Shown: positions 49,842 to 58,399, numbered from the stretch's first letter. The stretch is DNA of 64,000 nt from SHVZ01 sp041906305 (GCA_041906305.1 JAYRJL010000007.1:62001-126000), one strand, 5' to 3'. The notes: generated from the letters alone by a model not told the origin. Made by a program: numbers and translations.

Positions 49842-50399
49842 CTAGGATGCCCGCGGCGCGTAGGTGACCATGAATTCGTCATGGTCCAGTCCGTCGGCGC
49901 GGCCTCGTTCCGGCTTGATCGTGACGTCGACGCCGAAGCGGTCGCCGAGTCCGACCATCATGCCCTCCACCACCGGCCCGAGGCCGGCGCGCTGGGAGCT
50001 GTAGTGCAGGCGGAGCCTGCCCGCGTCCAGCTCTTCGACGCGGAACGACGGCGGTTTGTAGTTCGGGAAGATCAACGCGATCCGCGCATGCATCTGGTCG
50101 AGATTCTTGACCACGTCCAGGAACGAGCTGCCGGCGAATGCCATCAGCTCGCCGTAGTAGGTCGGGGCCGTGTTGGTGGTCCAGTGCCGGCCGAAGGCGC
50201 GCATGACGTCCTCGGGCGCGAGCTCGAGGACGGCGCTGGCCGCGCTGACGATCCTGCCGGCGAGCTCGTCCGGATAGCGCGACATGCCGACGAAGGCGGG
50301 ATCGTCGACGCCGGCCTTCTTCAGGATCTCCGCCCAGGTCTCGGCCCCCCAGCCGGCAACCACGAGATCCTCGATGCTCTTGTAGATGACGCCCTGCAT
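49842..50399 (-). CDS. H-NOX heme-NO sensor
   Basis: The product has 185 residues, starting at ATG 50397-50399 with GGAG nine bases upstream; a longer frame exists but the family start MQGVIYKSIEDLVVAG is convincing. The heme ligand is His104 (NLDQMHAR) and the propionate-binding YxSxR motif is Tyr133-Ser135-Arg137 in HYSSQRAG. H-NOX proteins bind NO (and sometimes O2) at a b-type heme. It is first in a two-gene operon with the HNOBA kinase, a known arrangement for biofilm or motility control by NO. Its output partner is not in the window. Confidence 0.92.
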   Translation of the reverse strand: MQGVIYKSIEDLVVAGWGAETWAEILKKAGVDDPAFVGMSRYPDELAGRIVSAASAVLELAPEDVMRAFGRHWTTNTAPTYYGELMAFAGSSFLDVVKNLDQMHARIALIFPNYKPPSFRVEELDAGRLRLHYSSQRAGLGPVVEGMMVGLGDRFGVDVTIKPERGRADGLDHDEFMVTYAPRAS

Positions 50400-50486
50400 C
50401 TCTCGGTCTCCGTTGTGGTCGCGAATACCGACACGTATGCCGAAACGCGGCCAGTGCAAAATTACCGAAGATGGTTTTCGGCCACG

Positions 50487-50522
50487 AAAAAGGGGCGCCG
50501 GCAGGTTGTGCCGGCGCCCCTT
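50487..50522 (-). terminator. Rho-independent terminator of the binding-protein gene
   Basis: A perfect 14-bp stem (50490-50503 with 50509-50522, loop GGTTG) is followed on the minus strand by five T residues (50487-50491). It lies 14 bp after the stop of the family 5 binding-protein gene. Confidence 0.85.
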
Positions 50523-50535
50523 CCGGTGACGTTTC

Positions 50536-52101
50536 CTATTTTTTAGAAATATTCCAAAGAGCGAGAGCCGGGGTGACGAGAACACCCTCGACGTTCTTGC
50601 GCCAGGCCGCGGGCTGGTTCAGCAGCCCGGTGTTCACGTAGGGCGCGGTCTGGGCCATGCGCAGCTGCATCTGGTCGATCAGCTTCTTCTGCGTCTCCTT
50701 GTCGGGCGCGTTCAGCCAGTCGGCCCGCATCTTCTCGATCGTCTCGTCGCAGTACCAGCCGAACCACGCCTTGTCGCAGGCGCCGCTCATCGGCACGAGC
50801 GAGAGCGGGCTCGAGAGCAGGCCGTCCCAACGCGTGTGGAAGATGCTCCAGCCACCCTTGGTCGGCTCGCCCTTGTTGGTGCGGCGCGAGCCGAGCGTCG
50901 CCCAGTCGAGCGCCTGGAGCTCGACGTTGACGCCGATCTTCTTGAGGTTGGCGGCGGTCAGCAGCGCGGCGCCCGCGGTCGGGTGGTCGGTCGGGTGCAG
51001 GACGACGACGGTCTCTCCCTTGTAGCCCGCCTCCGCCATCAGCTTCTTCGCCTTCTCGTAGTCCGGCTTGCCGGTCGGGAGGTTGCCGGCCTTCGACTCG
51101 TACTGCGTGCCGCAATAGAAGAACGACGCGCAGGTGACCCACTCCTCGGGCGTCACGCCGATGGCGTTCATGTAGTCGTTCTGGTCGTTGAGATAGAGCA
51201 GCGCCTCGCGCGCCTTCGGATTGTTGAAGGGCGGGTAGAGCATGTTCGGGCGGATGATGACCATCGAGCCGAGCGCGTTGATCGACTTCACGACGACGTC
51301 GGGGTTCTTGCGGAGGATCGGCACGAGGTCGGCCTGCGGCACCTCGACCATGTCGACCTCGCCCTTGTCGAGCGCGCCGACGATCGCCGCACCGTCCGGG
51401 ATCACCAGCCATTCGACGCGGTCGACCTTGGCGACCTTGCCGCCGGCCAGCATGTTCGCGGGCTCGGCCCGCGGCACGTAGTCGGCGTTCTTGGTGTAGA
51501 CGATCTTGTTGCCCGGCTGCCATTCGGCGGTCGCGAACTTGAACGGACCGGAGCCGACGTTCTCGGTGATCTGGGTGAAGGCGTCGGTCTTGGCGACCCG
51601 TTCCGGCATCACGTAGGGCGCGGCGGCGGCAGACTTGGCGAGCGCGTCGAGCAATCCGGCGAAGCGCTCCTTCAGGACCCAGGTGAAGGTGCGCGCGTCG
51701 ACTGCCTTGAGCTCGGCGGTGCGCGCCATGATCACTTTGCCTTCCTCGTCGCGCTGACCCCAGCGCTTGAGCGACTGCACCGCGTCGGCGCTGGTGACCG
51801 GGGCGCCGTCGTGGAACTTGAGGCCGGCGCGCAGCGTGAAGGTATGGGTGAGGCCGTCGGCGCTCGCCGTATAGGTCTCGACCATCTGCGGCTGCGGCTG
51901 GAACTTGGAATCCAGCGCGAACAGCACGTCGTAGATCATCAGCGCGTGGTTGTTGGTGACGGTCGTCGTCGTCCAGAGCGGATCGATCAGCTTGAGGTCG
52001 GCGTAGGGGACGAATTTGAGCGTCGAGTTCTGGGCGTGAGCGGCGCCGGCGAGGCCGACGGCTAGGACAGCGGCGAGACCAAGTCGGGTGGCGGTGCGCA
52101 T
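50536..52101 (-). CDS. Family 5 (peptide-type) ABC binding protein, DppA-like
   Basis: The product has 521 residues with a signal peptide (MRTATRLGLAAVLAVGLAGA, cut after AHA). It has the family 5 binding-protein layout: KLIDPLWTTTTVTNNHALMIYD near the start, YTASADGLTHTFTLRAGLKF and PFNNPKAREALLYLNDQND, and a C-terminal CDKAWFGWYCDE. Members receive di- or oligopeptides, nickel or opine-like compounds. It is the last gene of the ABC operon, 101 bp after the second permease gene. The permeases are of the sugar type, so this receptor is a mixed partner (see findings). Confidence 0.88.
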   Translation of the reverse strand: MRTATRLGLAAVLAVGLAGAAHAQNSTLKFVPYADLKLIDPLWTTTTVTNNHALMIYDVLFALDSKFQPQPQMVETYTASADGLTHTFTLRAGLKFHDGAPVTSADAVQSLKRWGQRDEEGKVIMARTAELKAVDARTFTWVLKERFAGLLDALAKSAAAAPYVMPERVAKTDAFTQITENVGSGPFKFATAEWQPGNKIVYTKNADYVPRAEPANMLAGGKVAKVDRVEWLVIPDGAAIVGALDKGEVDMVEVPQADLVPILRKNPDVVVKSINALGSMVIIRPNMLYPPFNNPKAREALLYLNDQNDYMNAIGVTPEEWVTCASFFYCGTQYESKAGNLPTGKPDYEKAKKLMAEAGYKGETVVVLHPTDHPTAGAALLTAANLKKIGVNVELQALDWATLGSRRTNKGEPTKGGWSIFHTRWDGLLSSPLSLVPMSGACDKAWFGWYCDETIEKMRADWLNAPDKETQKKLIDQMQLRMAQTAPYVNTGLLNQPAAWRKNVEGVLVTPALALWNISKK

Positions 52102-52135
52102 GACATTCCTCCCTTGCTGGCACGGCGGAAAACGA

Positions 52136-52166
52136 TGGTGGAAGCGATGCTAGGCCGCTTCCACCA
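52136..52166 (-). repeat. Intercistronic stem-loop before the family 5 binding-protein gene
   Basis: TGGTGGAAGCG (52136-52146) and its exact complement (52156-52166) form an 11-bp stem with a nine-base loop. Only four T residues follow on the minus strand, so it is more likely an mRNA stabiliser or partial terminator than a strong one. Confidence 0.6.
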
Positions 52167-52202
52167 CGCTGTCATGTGAACACGCCGTTAGATGGGCGAC
52201 GG

Positions 52203-53045
52203 TCAGCCCTTCATGCCGGTCAGCGCCACGCTCTCGATGATGCGGCGCCTAAGGATCAGGAAGACCACCAGCATGGGTAGAACACTCAGGACCGAACCCG
52301 CCATAAGCTTGCCGTAGTCGACCGAGAAGCGGAACTGGAAGGCGGTCAGGCCGAGTTCCATGTTGAACATGGTCTGCTCGTTGGCGACCATCAGCGGCCA
52401 GATGAACGCGGCCCAGGCCTGGATGAAGGCGAAGATGCCGATGGCGCTGAGCGCCGGCATCGACAGCGGCGCGATCACGCGACCGAGAATCCACCACTCC
52501 GAGGCGCCGTCGACCCGGCCCGCTTCCAGAAGCTCGGTCGGGATCGCCGACGAGGTGTGCTGGCGCAGCAGGAACACGCCGAAGCTCATGAACAGCGTCG
52601 GCAGCACGATCCCCTGGTAGGTGTTGATCCAGCCGATCGAGATCAGCTGCAGGTACAGGGGGATCATGTAGCTCTCGAACGGCACGATCGCGGTCGCCAG
52701 GATCGCCATGAACAGGAAGGTGCGGCCCGGGAACTTGTACTTGCCGAACATGGCGCCGGCGGCGAGCGAGGTCACGCAGACCGCGATGGTCGAGACCACC
52801 GAGAGGCCGAGGCTGTTCAGGAAGAAGCGGTCGAACGGCGCGTCCTCGAAGATCCCGCGGAAATTCTCGAGCGTCCACTCGATCGGCAGGATTCGCGGCG
52901 GCCACAGCGACACTTCGGTCGGCGGCTTGAACGAGGTGAAGAACATCCAGATGATCGGCAGCACCATGAAGATCGCGCCGAGCAGCAGGATCGCATGGAC
53001 CAGGAGGTGAAGCACCCAGCCCAGCGGCGTGCGCGTCTCAACCAT
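52203..53045 (-). CDS. Carbohydrate-type ABC permease (MalG/UgpE-like)
   Basis: The product has 280 residues with six membrane helices. The EAA loop that contacts the ATPase is EAGRVDGASEWWILGRVIAP. It overlaps the preceding permease gene by eight bases. Binding-protein genes flank the permease pair on both sides of the operon; an ATPase gene is not present in the window. Confidence 0.88.
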   Translation of the reverse strand: MVETRTPLGWVLHLLVHAILLLGAIFMVLPIIWMFFTSFKPPTEVSLWPPRILPIEWTLENFRGIFEDAPFDRFFLNSLGLSVVSTIAVCVTSLAAGAMFGKYKFPGRTFLFMAILATAIVPFESYMIPLYLQLISIGWINTYQGIVLPTLFMSFGVFLLRQHTSSAIPTELLEAGRVDGASEWWILGRVIAPLSMPALSAIGIFAFIQAWAAFIWPLMVANEQTMFNMELGLTAFQFRFSVDYGKLMAGSVLSVLPMLVVFLILRRRIIESVALTGMKG

Positions 53046-53967
53046 CCATGCCTTCCTTGTTCCGGGCGATGCGGAACTGGATCAGGGTGAGCCCCAGCAC
53101 GATGAGCGTCAGGCTGACGGCCTCGGCCGAGGCGTAGCCGAAGCGGAAGTACTGGAAGGCGTTCTGGTAGATGTCGAAGACGAGCACACGGACCGCCTGG
53201 CCGGGGGCGGCCTGCGAGCCGAGCGTCATCACGTAGACCTGGGTGAAGACGTTGAAGGCGGTGATGCTCGAGGTGACGAAGACGTAGAGCAGGATCGGCC
53301 GGAGCAGCGGCAGCGTCACGTAGCGGAAACGCTGGAAGCCGTCGGCGCCGTCGATCGCGGCGGCCTCGAGGTATGTGGAGGGAATGTTCCTGATCCCGAC
53401 CAGCAGCAGGATCATGTTGTAGCCGACCACCTTCCACACCCCCATGATGATCAGCGCCCAGAGCGCGATGTCGGGGTCGGTGAGCCAGGCGACGGCGGGG
53501 ATGCCGAACAACGACAGGACGTAGTTCAGGATCCCGTGATTGTAGTCGTAGATCCACTTCCACGCGATCGACACCGGCACCATCGGCGTGATGAACGGCA
53601 TGAAGTAGATCGTCTGGTAGATCGGCGAGAGCACGCTCTTGCGGGCGAGAAAGACCGCCAGCGGCACCGCGATCAGGATGCTGAGGATCACCACCGAGAA
53701 GGCGTAGATCGTCGTGTTCTTGAGCGAGAGCCAGAAATTCTCGTCCTGGAACAGCTCTTCGTAGTTGGCCCAGCCGATGAACGGCTTGATCGGGTTGATG
53801 AGCTCCCACTTGTGGAAGCTCAGGATCAGGCTCTCGAAGATCGGCACCATCCGGACGTAGCCGAACAGCAGCAGCACCGGTGCCAGCACGATGTAGCAGA
53901 AGAGGACGACGCGCCAGTTGCCGCGCGAGAAGTGCTCGTTCGCCCAGTAGCGAAGGGCCTCGACCAT
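53038..53967 (-). CDS. Carbohydrate-type ABC permease (MalF/UgpA-like)
   Basis: The product has 309 residues with six to eight membrane helices. The EAA loop reads EAAAIDGADGFQRFRYVTLP. MalF-type features include the Arg/Asn-rich N terminus before helix 1 and PFITPMVPVSIAWKW. It stands between the family 1 binding protein and the second permease in the operon, with AAGGAAC before the ATG. Probably part of a sugar, glycerol-phosphate or polyol importer. Confidence 0.88.
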   Translation of the reverse strand: MVEALRYWANEHFSRGNWRVVLFCYIVLAPVLLLFGYVRMVPIFESLILSFHKWELINPIKPFIGWANYEELFQDENFWLSLKNTTIYAFSVVILSILIAVPLAVFLARKSVLSPIYQTIYFMPFITPMVPVSIAWKWIYDYNHGILNYVLSLFGIPAVAWLTDPDIALWALIIMGVWKVVGYNMILLLVGIRNIPSTYLEAAAIDGADGFQRFRYVTLPLLRPILLYVFVTSSITAFNVFTQVYVMTLGSQAAPGQAVRVLVFDIYQNAFQYFRFGYASAEAVSLTLIVLGLTLIQFRIARNKEGMDG

Positions 53968-54000
53968 CTCGTTCCTTGAGAGCGCTATAGGGAGGGGAGA

Positions 54001-54026
54001 GGTCCCGGGCGCGGCTGCGCCCGGGA
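54001..54026 (-). repeat. Intercistronic stem-loop after the family 1 binding-protein gene
   Basis: GTCCCGGGCGC (54001-54011) and GCGCCCGGGAC (54016-54026) form a perfect 11-bp GC-rich stem with loop GGCT. No T run follows on the minus strand. The position between a binding protein and its permease is the classic place for a stem that protects the binding-protein mRNA. Confidence 0.65.
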
Positions 54027-54040
54027 CTCGAGACGACGGA

Positions 54041-55384
54041 TCAGGCGGTGCCGTAGACCCCGGCCTGCTTCAGCACGTTGTCGCAGATCGTGGCCAGCGA
54101 CTTGACCGCCTCGGCCACCTTGGCCGGATTGCCGTTGAGCGCCGGGTCGATGAACATGCCCGGGAGCCGGTCGGCGATGCGGGTCTGGATCTCGTCCCAG
54201 AACGGCAGGATCGGATCGGAGAACAGCACGACGTCCTTCGGCGGCTTCACGAACACCTCGAACTGCGGCGTCTCCTTGAGGAGCGGTGCCCAGTCGACGC
54301 CTTCGCGGGCCGAGACCCAGCCCGTCATGTTGGTGATCTGGAAGGCGTTCGCCGGCTGCGTCAGGAACTGGAGGAAGTCCCAGGAGGCTTCCTTCTGCTT
54401 GCTCTTGCCGTTCACGTAGACGCCCCAGGGCTGGATGATCCCTTTGAGCGGTCCGTTGGCGTCCCATCGCGGGATCGGCGCCACGCCGTAGTCGAGGCTC
54501 GGGTTCTTCTTTTTGATCTCGCCGATGACCCAGGCCTCGCGGAACAGCATCGCGGTATGGCCGTTGGCGAAGGCGTCGGCGTCGTGCGGGACCTTCGGGT
54601 CGTCGACCTTGTCCTTCTGCACGACGTCGACATAGAACTGCAGCGCCTTGCGGCCGGCATCGTTGTCGAAGCCGTTGTGGTACTTGCCGCTCGCGGTCTT
54701 GACCAGCAGCGTGCCGCCAGCCGGCTCGAGCACGAAGCGGAACTTCTCGGTGATGCCGCTGCCCTGGCCGGAGAGCCGCATGCTGATGCCGCTGCGCGTC
54801 ATCTTGCCGGTCGAGTCGAACTTGGTCAGCTTCTTCGCCGACTCCATGATCTCGCCGAAGGTCTTCGGCGCGTCCGCGATGCCGGCCTCCTTGAACATCG
54901 CCTTGTTCCAGAACATCTGCGCCCGGCCTTCGAGCAGCGGCAGGCCGTAGGTGGCGCCGGCCTGCGTGAACCAGTCGACCGTGAACTTGTTCCAGGCGCC
55001 GCTCTTCAGATAGGTCTCGACGTCCTTCGGATTCGGGTCGAGCAGCTTCGCCTGGATGAACTTGATCGCGATGCCGCTGCCGATGTCGAAGATGTCGGGG
55101 CCGGTGCCGGTCGGAATCGCCGCCGACAGCTTCTGCTCCATCTCGCGGAGCGAGCTCGACAGCAGGTTGACGGTCACGTCGGGCTTGGTCTTGGCGTAGG
55201 CTTCGGCGACCGACTTGTAGTAGGGCACCAGCTCGGGATAGCCGGTCCAGATGTTCAGCGTGGTGGCCGCGCGGGCCTTCTTCGACAGCGCGATGCCGCC
55301 GGCAGCGGCAATGCCGGCGCCCGCCGCGACCTTGAGGGCCGCGCGGCGGTCGACACCGGCGCTCCTGGACTTGCCTGTCCTCAT
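54041..55384 (-). CDS. Family 1 (sugar-type) ABC binding protein, Tat signal
   Basis: The product has 447 residues, starting at ATG 55382-55384 with GGGAG ten bases upstream. The N terminus (VDRRAALKVAAGAGIAAAGG) is a twin-arginine signal. The mature part follows the family 1 layout: LNIWTGYPELVPYYKSVAEA, FDIGSGIAIKFIQAKLLDPN and TYGLPLLEGRAQMFWNK. Members bind maltose, glycerol-3-phosphate and other sugars. It is first in the operon. The absence of an ATPase means that a shared one, such as an MsmX/UgpC-like protein elsewhere, would be needed. Confidence 0.88.
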   Translation of the reverse strand: MRTGKSRSAGVDRRAALKVAAGAGIAAAGGIALSKKARAATTLNIWTGYPELVPYYKSVAEAYAKTKPDVTVNLLSSSLREMEQKLSAAIPTGTGPDIFDIGSGIAIKFIQAKLLDPNPKDVETYLKSGAWNKFTVDWFTQAGATYGLPLLEGRAQMFWNKAMFKEAGIADAPKTFGEIMESAKKLTKFDSTGKMTRSGISMRLSGQGSGITEKFRFVLEPAGGTLLVKTASGKYHNGFDNDAGRKALQFYVDVVQKDKVDDPKVPHDADAFANGHTAMLFREAWVIGEIKKKNPSLDYGVAPIPRWDANGPLKGIIQPWGVYVNGKSKQKEASWDFLQFLTQPANAFQITNMTGWVSAREGVDWAPLLKETPQFEVFVKPPKDVVLFSDPILPFWDEIQTRIADRLPGMFIDPALNGNPAKVAEAVKSLATICDNVLKQAGVYGTA

Positions 55385-55454
55385 GACCGTCACTCCCTGG
55401 TTGTGGATGTATGGATCGTAGACCCGAATTTCGCCCGCGGGCAACCGGGACCGC

Positions 55455-55940
55455 TCAAGGGCCGGATGCGTCCGGCGTCTCGGGGACCTGAAGGGCGACC
55501 AGGTGATCGACGGCGCCGTCTGGCCCTGTCAGGGGCAGCACGAGGGCCTCGACCGTCACGTCGTGGTCGAGCAGGCGTCGGACCGAGAGTCGACGGTGCG
55601 GCTTGGCGGTCGCGACCACGGCGGTGAGGTTGGCGAGAATTCCCTTGCGCACCGCCGGATCGGGATGCTCGTCGACGTATTTTCCCGTCAAGTCGAGGCC
55701 GAAGCGGCTGACGAGCTTGGGGCCCGAAATCAGGTACTGAAACCTGAGCGGATGGCGCTCCACCTTGTAGAGGAAGAGCCAGTCCATCAGCTCGCCGAAC
55801 CTGGCCGGGTCGACGAAGTCCTTCGCGGGAGGCCTGCCGGCGACCGACGCCTCCGACCAGAGCGCGAAGAGCTGCCGGAGCTTGGCATTCTTGAGCGGGC
55901 CGGCATCCTCGACCGGCATCCAGTAGAGCGTGCCGGTCAT
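55455..55940 (-). CDS. PAS_5-domain protein, copy 3 of 3
   Basis: The product has 161 residues with a PAS_5 (DUF1457) fold. The conserved line FVDPARFGELMDWLFLYKVE is followed by RFGLDLTGKYVDEHPDP and HLVALQVPE. It overlaps the previous PAS gene by four bases (ATGA). The domain is widespread in alphaproteobacteria; it may sense a small ligand, but no output domain is attached. It is the last gene of the four-gene operon. Confidence 0.8.
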   Translation of the reverse strand: MTGTLYWMPVEDAGPLKNAKLRQLFALWSEASVAGRPPAKDFVDPARFGELMDWLFLYKVERHPLRFQYLISGPKLVSRFGLDLTGKYVDEHPDPAVRKGILANLTAVVATAKPHRRLSVRRLLDHDVTVEALVLPLTGPDGAVDHLVALQVPETPDASGP

Positions 55941-56425
55941 ATGCGGGACTCCTGGTCGTTCGGCATCTCGTAGATCTGCAGCGCGAGCAGGTGGTCGACG
56001 ACGCCCCTGGCGCTTCCGAGAGGCAGGACGACTGCTTCGGTCGTGATCTCCCGGTCGAGCACCACGCGCCTGGATTCGCCGCGATGCGGCCGGCCTGTCG
56101 TCGCGACCGCCGCCAACATATTGCCGATCGCCTCGCGCGCTTCCTCGATCGGATGATCGTGGACGTACTTGCCGGTGAGGTCGAAGCCGATCCGCCGCGC
56201 GATCTTCGGCCCGTAGAGCAGGTAGCGAAAGCGCATCGGCTCCTGCTCGATGCGATAGAGGAACAGCCAGCCCATCAGGTCGCCAAGCCTCTGCGGATCG
56301 ACGAAGTCCTGTCCCGGCAGCCGCCCGTTGGCCGCGGCCGCGGTCCAATGCGCCAGCAGCATCCTGAGGCGGATGTCGTTCAGCTGGTTCGGATCGTCGA
56401 TCGGTGCGTAGACGCTGATGCTCAT
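55937..56425 (-). CDS. PAS_5-domain protein, copy 2 of 3
   Basis: The product has 162 residues. It shares MxWLFLYRIE, RFRYLLYGPK, GFDLTGKYVHDHP and HLLALQIYE with its two neighbours, and all three have an N-terminal line starting around YAPIDD/WAPIDD/MPVEDA that leads to the LAHWTAA helix. It begins 18 bp after the first copy and ends in an ATGA overlap with the third. Triplication by tandem duplication followed by divergence is the simplest explanation. Confidence 0.8.
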   Translation of the reverse strand: MSISVYAPIDDPNQLNDIRLRMLLAHWTAAAANGRLPGQDFVDPQRLGDLMGWLFLYRIEQEPMRFRYLLYGPKIARRIGFDLTGKYVHDHPIEEAREAIGNMLAAVATTGRPHRGESRRVVLDREITTEAVVLPLGSARGVVDHLLALQIYEMPNDQESRI

Positions 56426-56443
56426 GACGTCGGTCGTGCGGGG

Positions 56444-56917
56444 CTAGGCATCGCTCCCCGGGTCCAGGATCTGCAATGCCAGCACATGATCGATGATCCC
56501 GCCCGGTCCCGCCAGGGGGACGATCACCGCCTCGGTCGTCATGTCGCGGTCGAGAAGGCGGCGACGCGACAGGGCCCGGTGCGGACGGGCGGTGGTCACG
56601 ACCGCGGTCAGGACCCCTGTGATGCCCTCCCGCGCGACCGGATCCGGGTGATCGTGGACGTACTTCCCGGTCAGCGAGACGCCGATGCGCCGGGCGATCT
56701 TCTCGCCGCAGAGGATATACAGAAAACGCAACGGCTCGCGTTCGACCCGGTAGAGGAAGGTCCAGTCCATGATGTCGCCGAGCTTCGCCCGGTCGACGAA
56801 TTCCCTCGTCGGCGTGCGGCCCGATCTCGCCGCCACCGTCCAGTGCGCGAGCAGCCGCCGGAGCCGGGCGTCGTCGAGCTGCTCGGCGTCGTCGATCGGC
56901 GCCCAGGTCGTGCTCAT
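56444..56917 (-). CDS. PAS_5-domain protein, copy 1 of 3
   Basis: The product has 157 residues. Its conserved lines are FVDRAKLGDIMDWTFLYRVE, RRIGVSLTGKYVHDHPDP and VLALQILDPG. The gene begins 19 bp after the secreted hydrolase gene, so it should be cotranscribed with it. There is no kinase or cyclase domain; any signal output must come from another protein. Confidence 0.8.
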   Translation of the reverse strand: MSTTWAPIDDAEQLDDARLRRLLAHWTVAARSGRTPTREFVDRAKLGDIMDWTFLYRVEREPLRFLYILCGEKIARRIGVSLTGKYVHDHPDPVAREGITGVLTAVVTTARPHRALSRRRLLDRDMTTEAVIVPLAGPGGIIDHVLALQILDPGSDA

Positions 56918-56936
56918 CGTGAGGCGAAGCCGGCCG

Positions 56937-58262
56937 TCAGTGGTGGAATTCGGCGAGGGCGAGGTGACCGCTCGCCGGCGCTTCGCTGCGGACGGTCAGG
57001 CGTTCCTCGTTGAGGACGACGACGACGGGCTTCCCCGGCTCGGCGATGGACATCGCCGCCGCAGAGGTTCCAGGAACGCCTTCGTTGACGCCCTCTGGAA
57101 TCCTGCCGTCGATGGTGAAGGTGTCGCGGCCATGGCCGAGGTAGCCGCGAGGCCGTGTCATCGCGACCGCTGCGGCCAGGTCCTTGAGCTTCGGATCGGC
57201 CGGCCTCAGGTGAAGATGGACGTAACGGCTGGAGCGCGGGAACGGTGTCCGGTAGACGTGATGAACCGGATAGCCCGATGCCGTGACGGCGAACTCGTAG
57301 GCGACGTCCGGCTTCGCCGTGAACGGACCCCAGCGGCCGTCGGAACGGGTGGCCATCTTGTGCACCGGGTCGCCGCGCCGGCCGCCGGTCGTCGGGTCGA
57401 TCTCGAACACCTCGACCGCGGCGCCGGCGACAGGCTGGTTGGTCGGAGCGCCGTTCGCGTAGCCCGCGACCAGCCCGTCAAGGACCGGTGACGCTTCGGC
57501 ATTGATCGTCGTCGAGGCCGGCGCCTTGCCGGTCACCGCCCGGAAGATTTCGGCGAAGGCACGCGCGTGGAAGGCGATCTCGCGATGGTCGAGGCCGGGC
57601 ACCACGATGTTCTCGGCGCCCATGAGCTGCGGCGCGTCGTAGCCGATGCCGGTCGGCTGGCCGGGTCGACCGATGAACTCCCCGGTCGGCTGTGCGTACT
57701 TGTCGAGCTTGTCGCTGCGCAGCGTGACGAAGCGGACGCCCGGATGGACCTCCGAGCCTTCGTTGAGGCGCGTTATGAACTTCCCGCCGCCATTGAACTC
57801 GCTGTTGGGCGCGCTCGAGGTCGAGACGTAGACCCCGTGGTTGACGCCGCCGGCAAGGACGGCGAGCGCGACATGCGCGTGGCCGCCGCCGAAGCGGATG
57901 TAGTTGCGGATGGTGTTCGCGCCCCGCGAGTTGCCGACCAGCACGACCTTCTCGGCGCCGGTGGCGATCAGCGCGCGGGTGACGGCGGCGGCGAGCTGGG
58001 CCGCCTGGTCGGCGCTGGTGGACCGGTTCTCTTCGGCCTTGGTGTCGTCGCCCGGCGCCGTCGGCGCGATCATGTCGATCGCGAAGAGGCGAGACGGATC
58101 GTAGCCCTGCGACTCGAAGCGCCAGATCGTCGTGTGCCAGAGGGCGGCGCTGTCGCCGTTGCCGTGTACGAAGACGATGGGAAGGCTCTGGGCGGCAAGT
58201 TCCGCGGCCCCGAGGAAGAGGGTGCCGGCAATCGCCAGGACCCGTGCAATCATCCCGTTCAC
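56937..58262 (-). CDS. Exported alpha/beta hydrolase with C-terminal beta domain
   Basis: The product has 441 residues. After a signal peptide (MNGMIARVLAIAGTLFLGAA) the alpha/beta-hydrolase domain holds IVFVHGNGDSAALW, nucleophile elbow VVLVGNSRGAN and GLDHREIAFH. Residues from about 260 form a beta-rich C-terminal half (VAGAAVEVFEIDPTTGG, DVAYEFAVTASGYPVHHVYR), similar to a transthyretin/CnaB-like or carbohydrate-binding fold. It resembles secreted lipase or polyhydroxyalkanoate-depolymerase-type enzymes, but the substrate is not known. It is the first gene of the operon with three PAS_5 proteins. Confidence 0.75.
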   Translation of the reverse strand: MNGMIARVLAIAGTLFLGAAELAAQSLPIVFVHGNGDSAALWHTTIWRFESQGYDPSRLFAIDMIAPTAPGDDTKAEENRSTSADQAAQLAAAVTRALIATGAEKVVLVGNSRGANTIRNYIRFGGGHAHVALAVLAGGVNHGVYVSTSSAPNSEFNGGGKFITRLNEGSEVHPGVRFVTLRSDKLDKYAQPTGEFIGRPGQPTGIGYDAPQLMGAENIVVPGLDHREIAFHARAFAEIFRAVTGKAPASTTINAEASPVLDGLVAGYANGAPTNQPVAGAAVEVFEIDPTTGGRRGDPVHKMATRSDGRWGPFTAKPDVAYEFAVTASGYPVHHVYRTPFPRSSRYVHLHLRPADPKLKDLAAAVAMTRPRGYLGHGRDTFTIDGRIPEGVNEGVPGTSAAAMSIAEPGKPVVVVLNEERLTVRSEAPASGHLALAEFHH

Positions 58263-58339
58263 GCTCCCTCCGTCCTACACGTCTTGTTTGATCGGACGAT
58301 AAGTCCTTTCGCGGACCTGGGGCAACGGCCGGCGAGCCT

Positions 58340-58347
58340 GCTATGCT
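58340..58347 (+). promoter_or_regulatory. Putative -10 element (GCTATGCT) of the DUF2817 gene
   Basis: GCTATGCTTCCGG lies 52 bp before the start codon at 58400 and matches the window's recurrent GCTA(T/G)NNT pattern. Confidence 0.4.
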
Positions 58348-58399
58348 TCCGGTCCCTCCCGGTGTCCCGGGAGCCGATCCCATCCCTCAGGAGCCTGCC

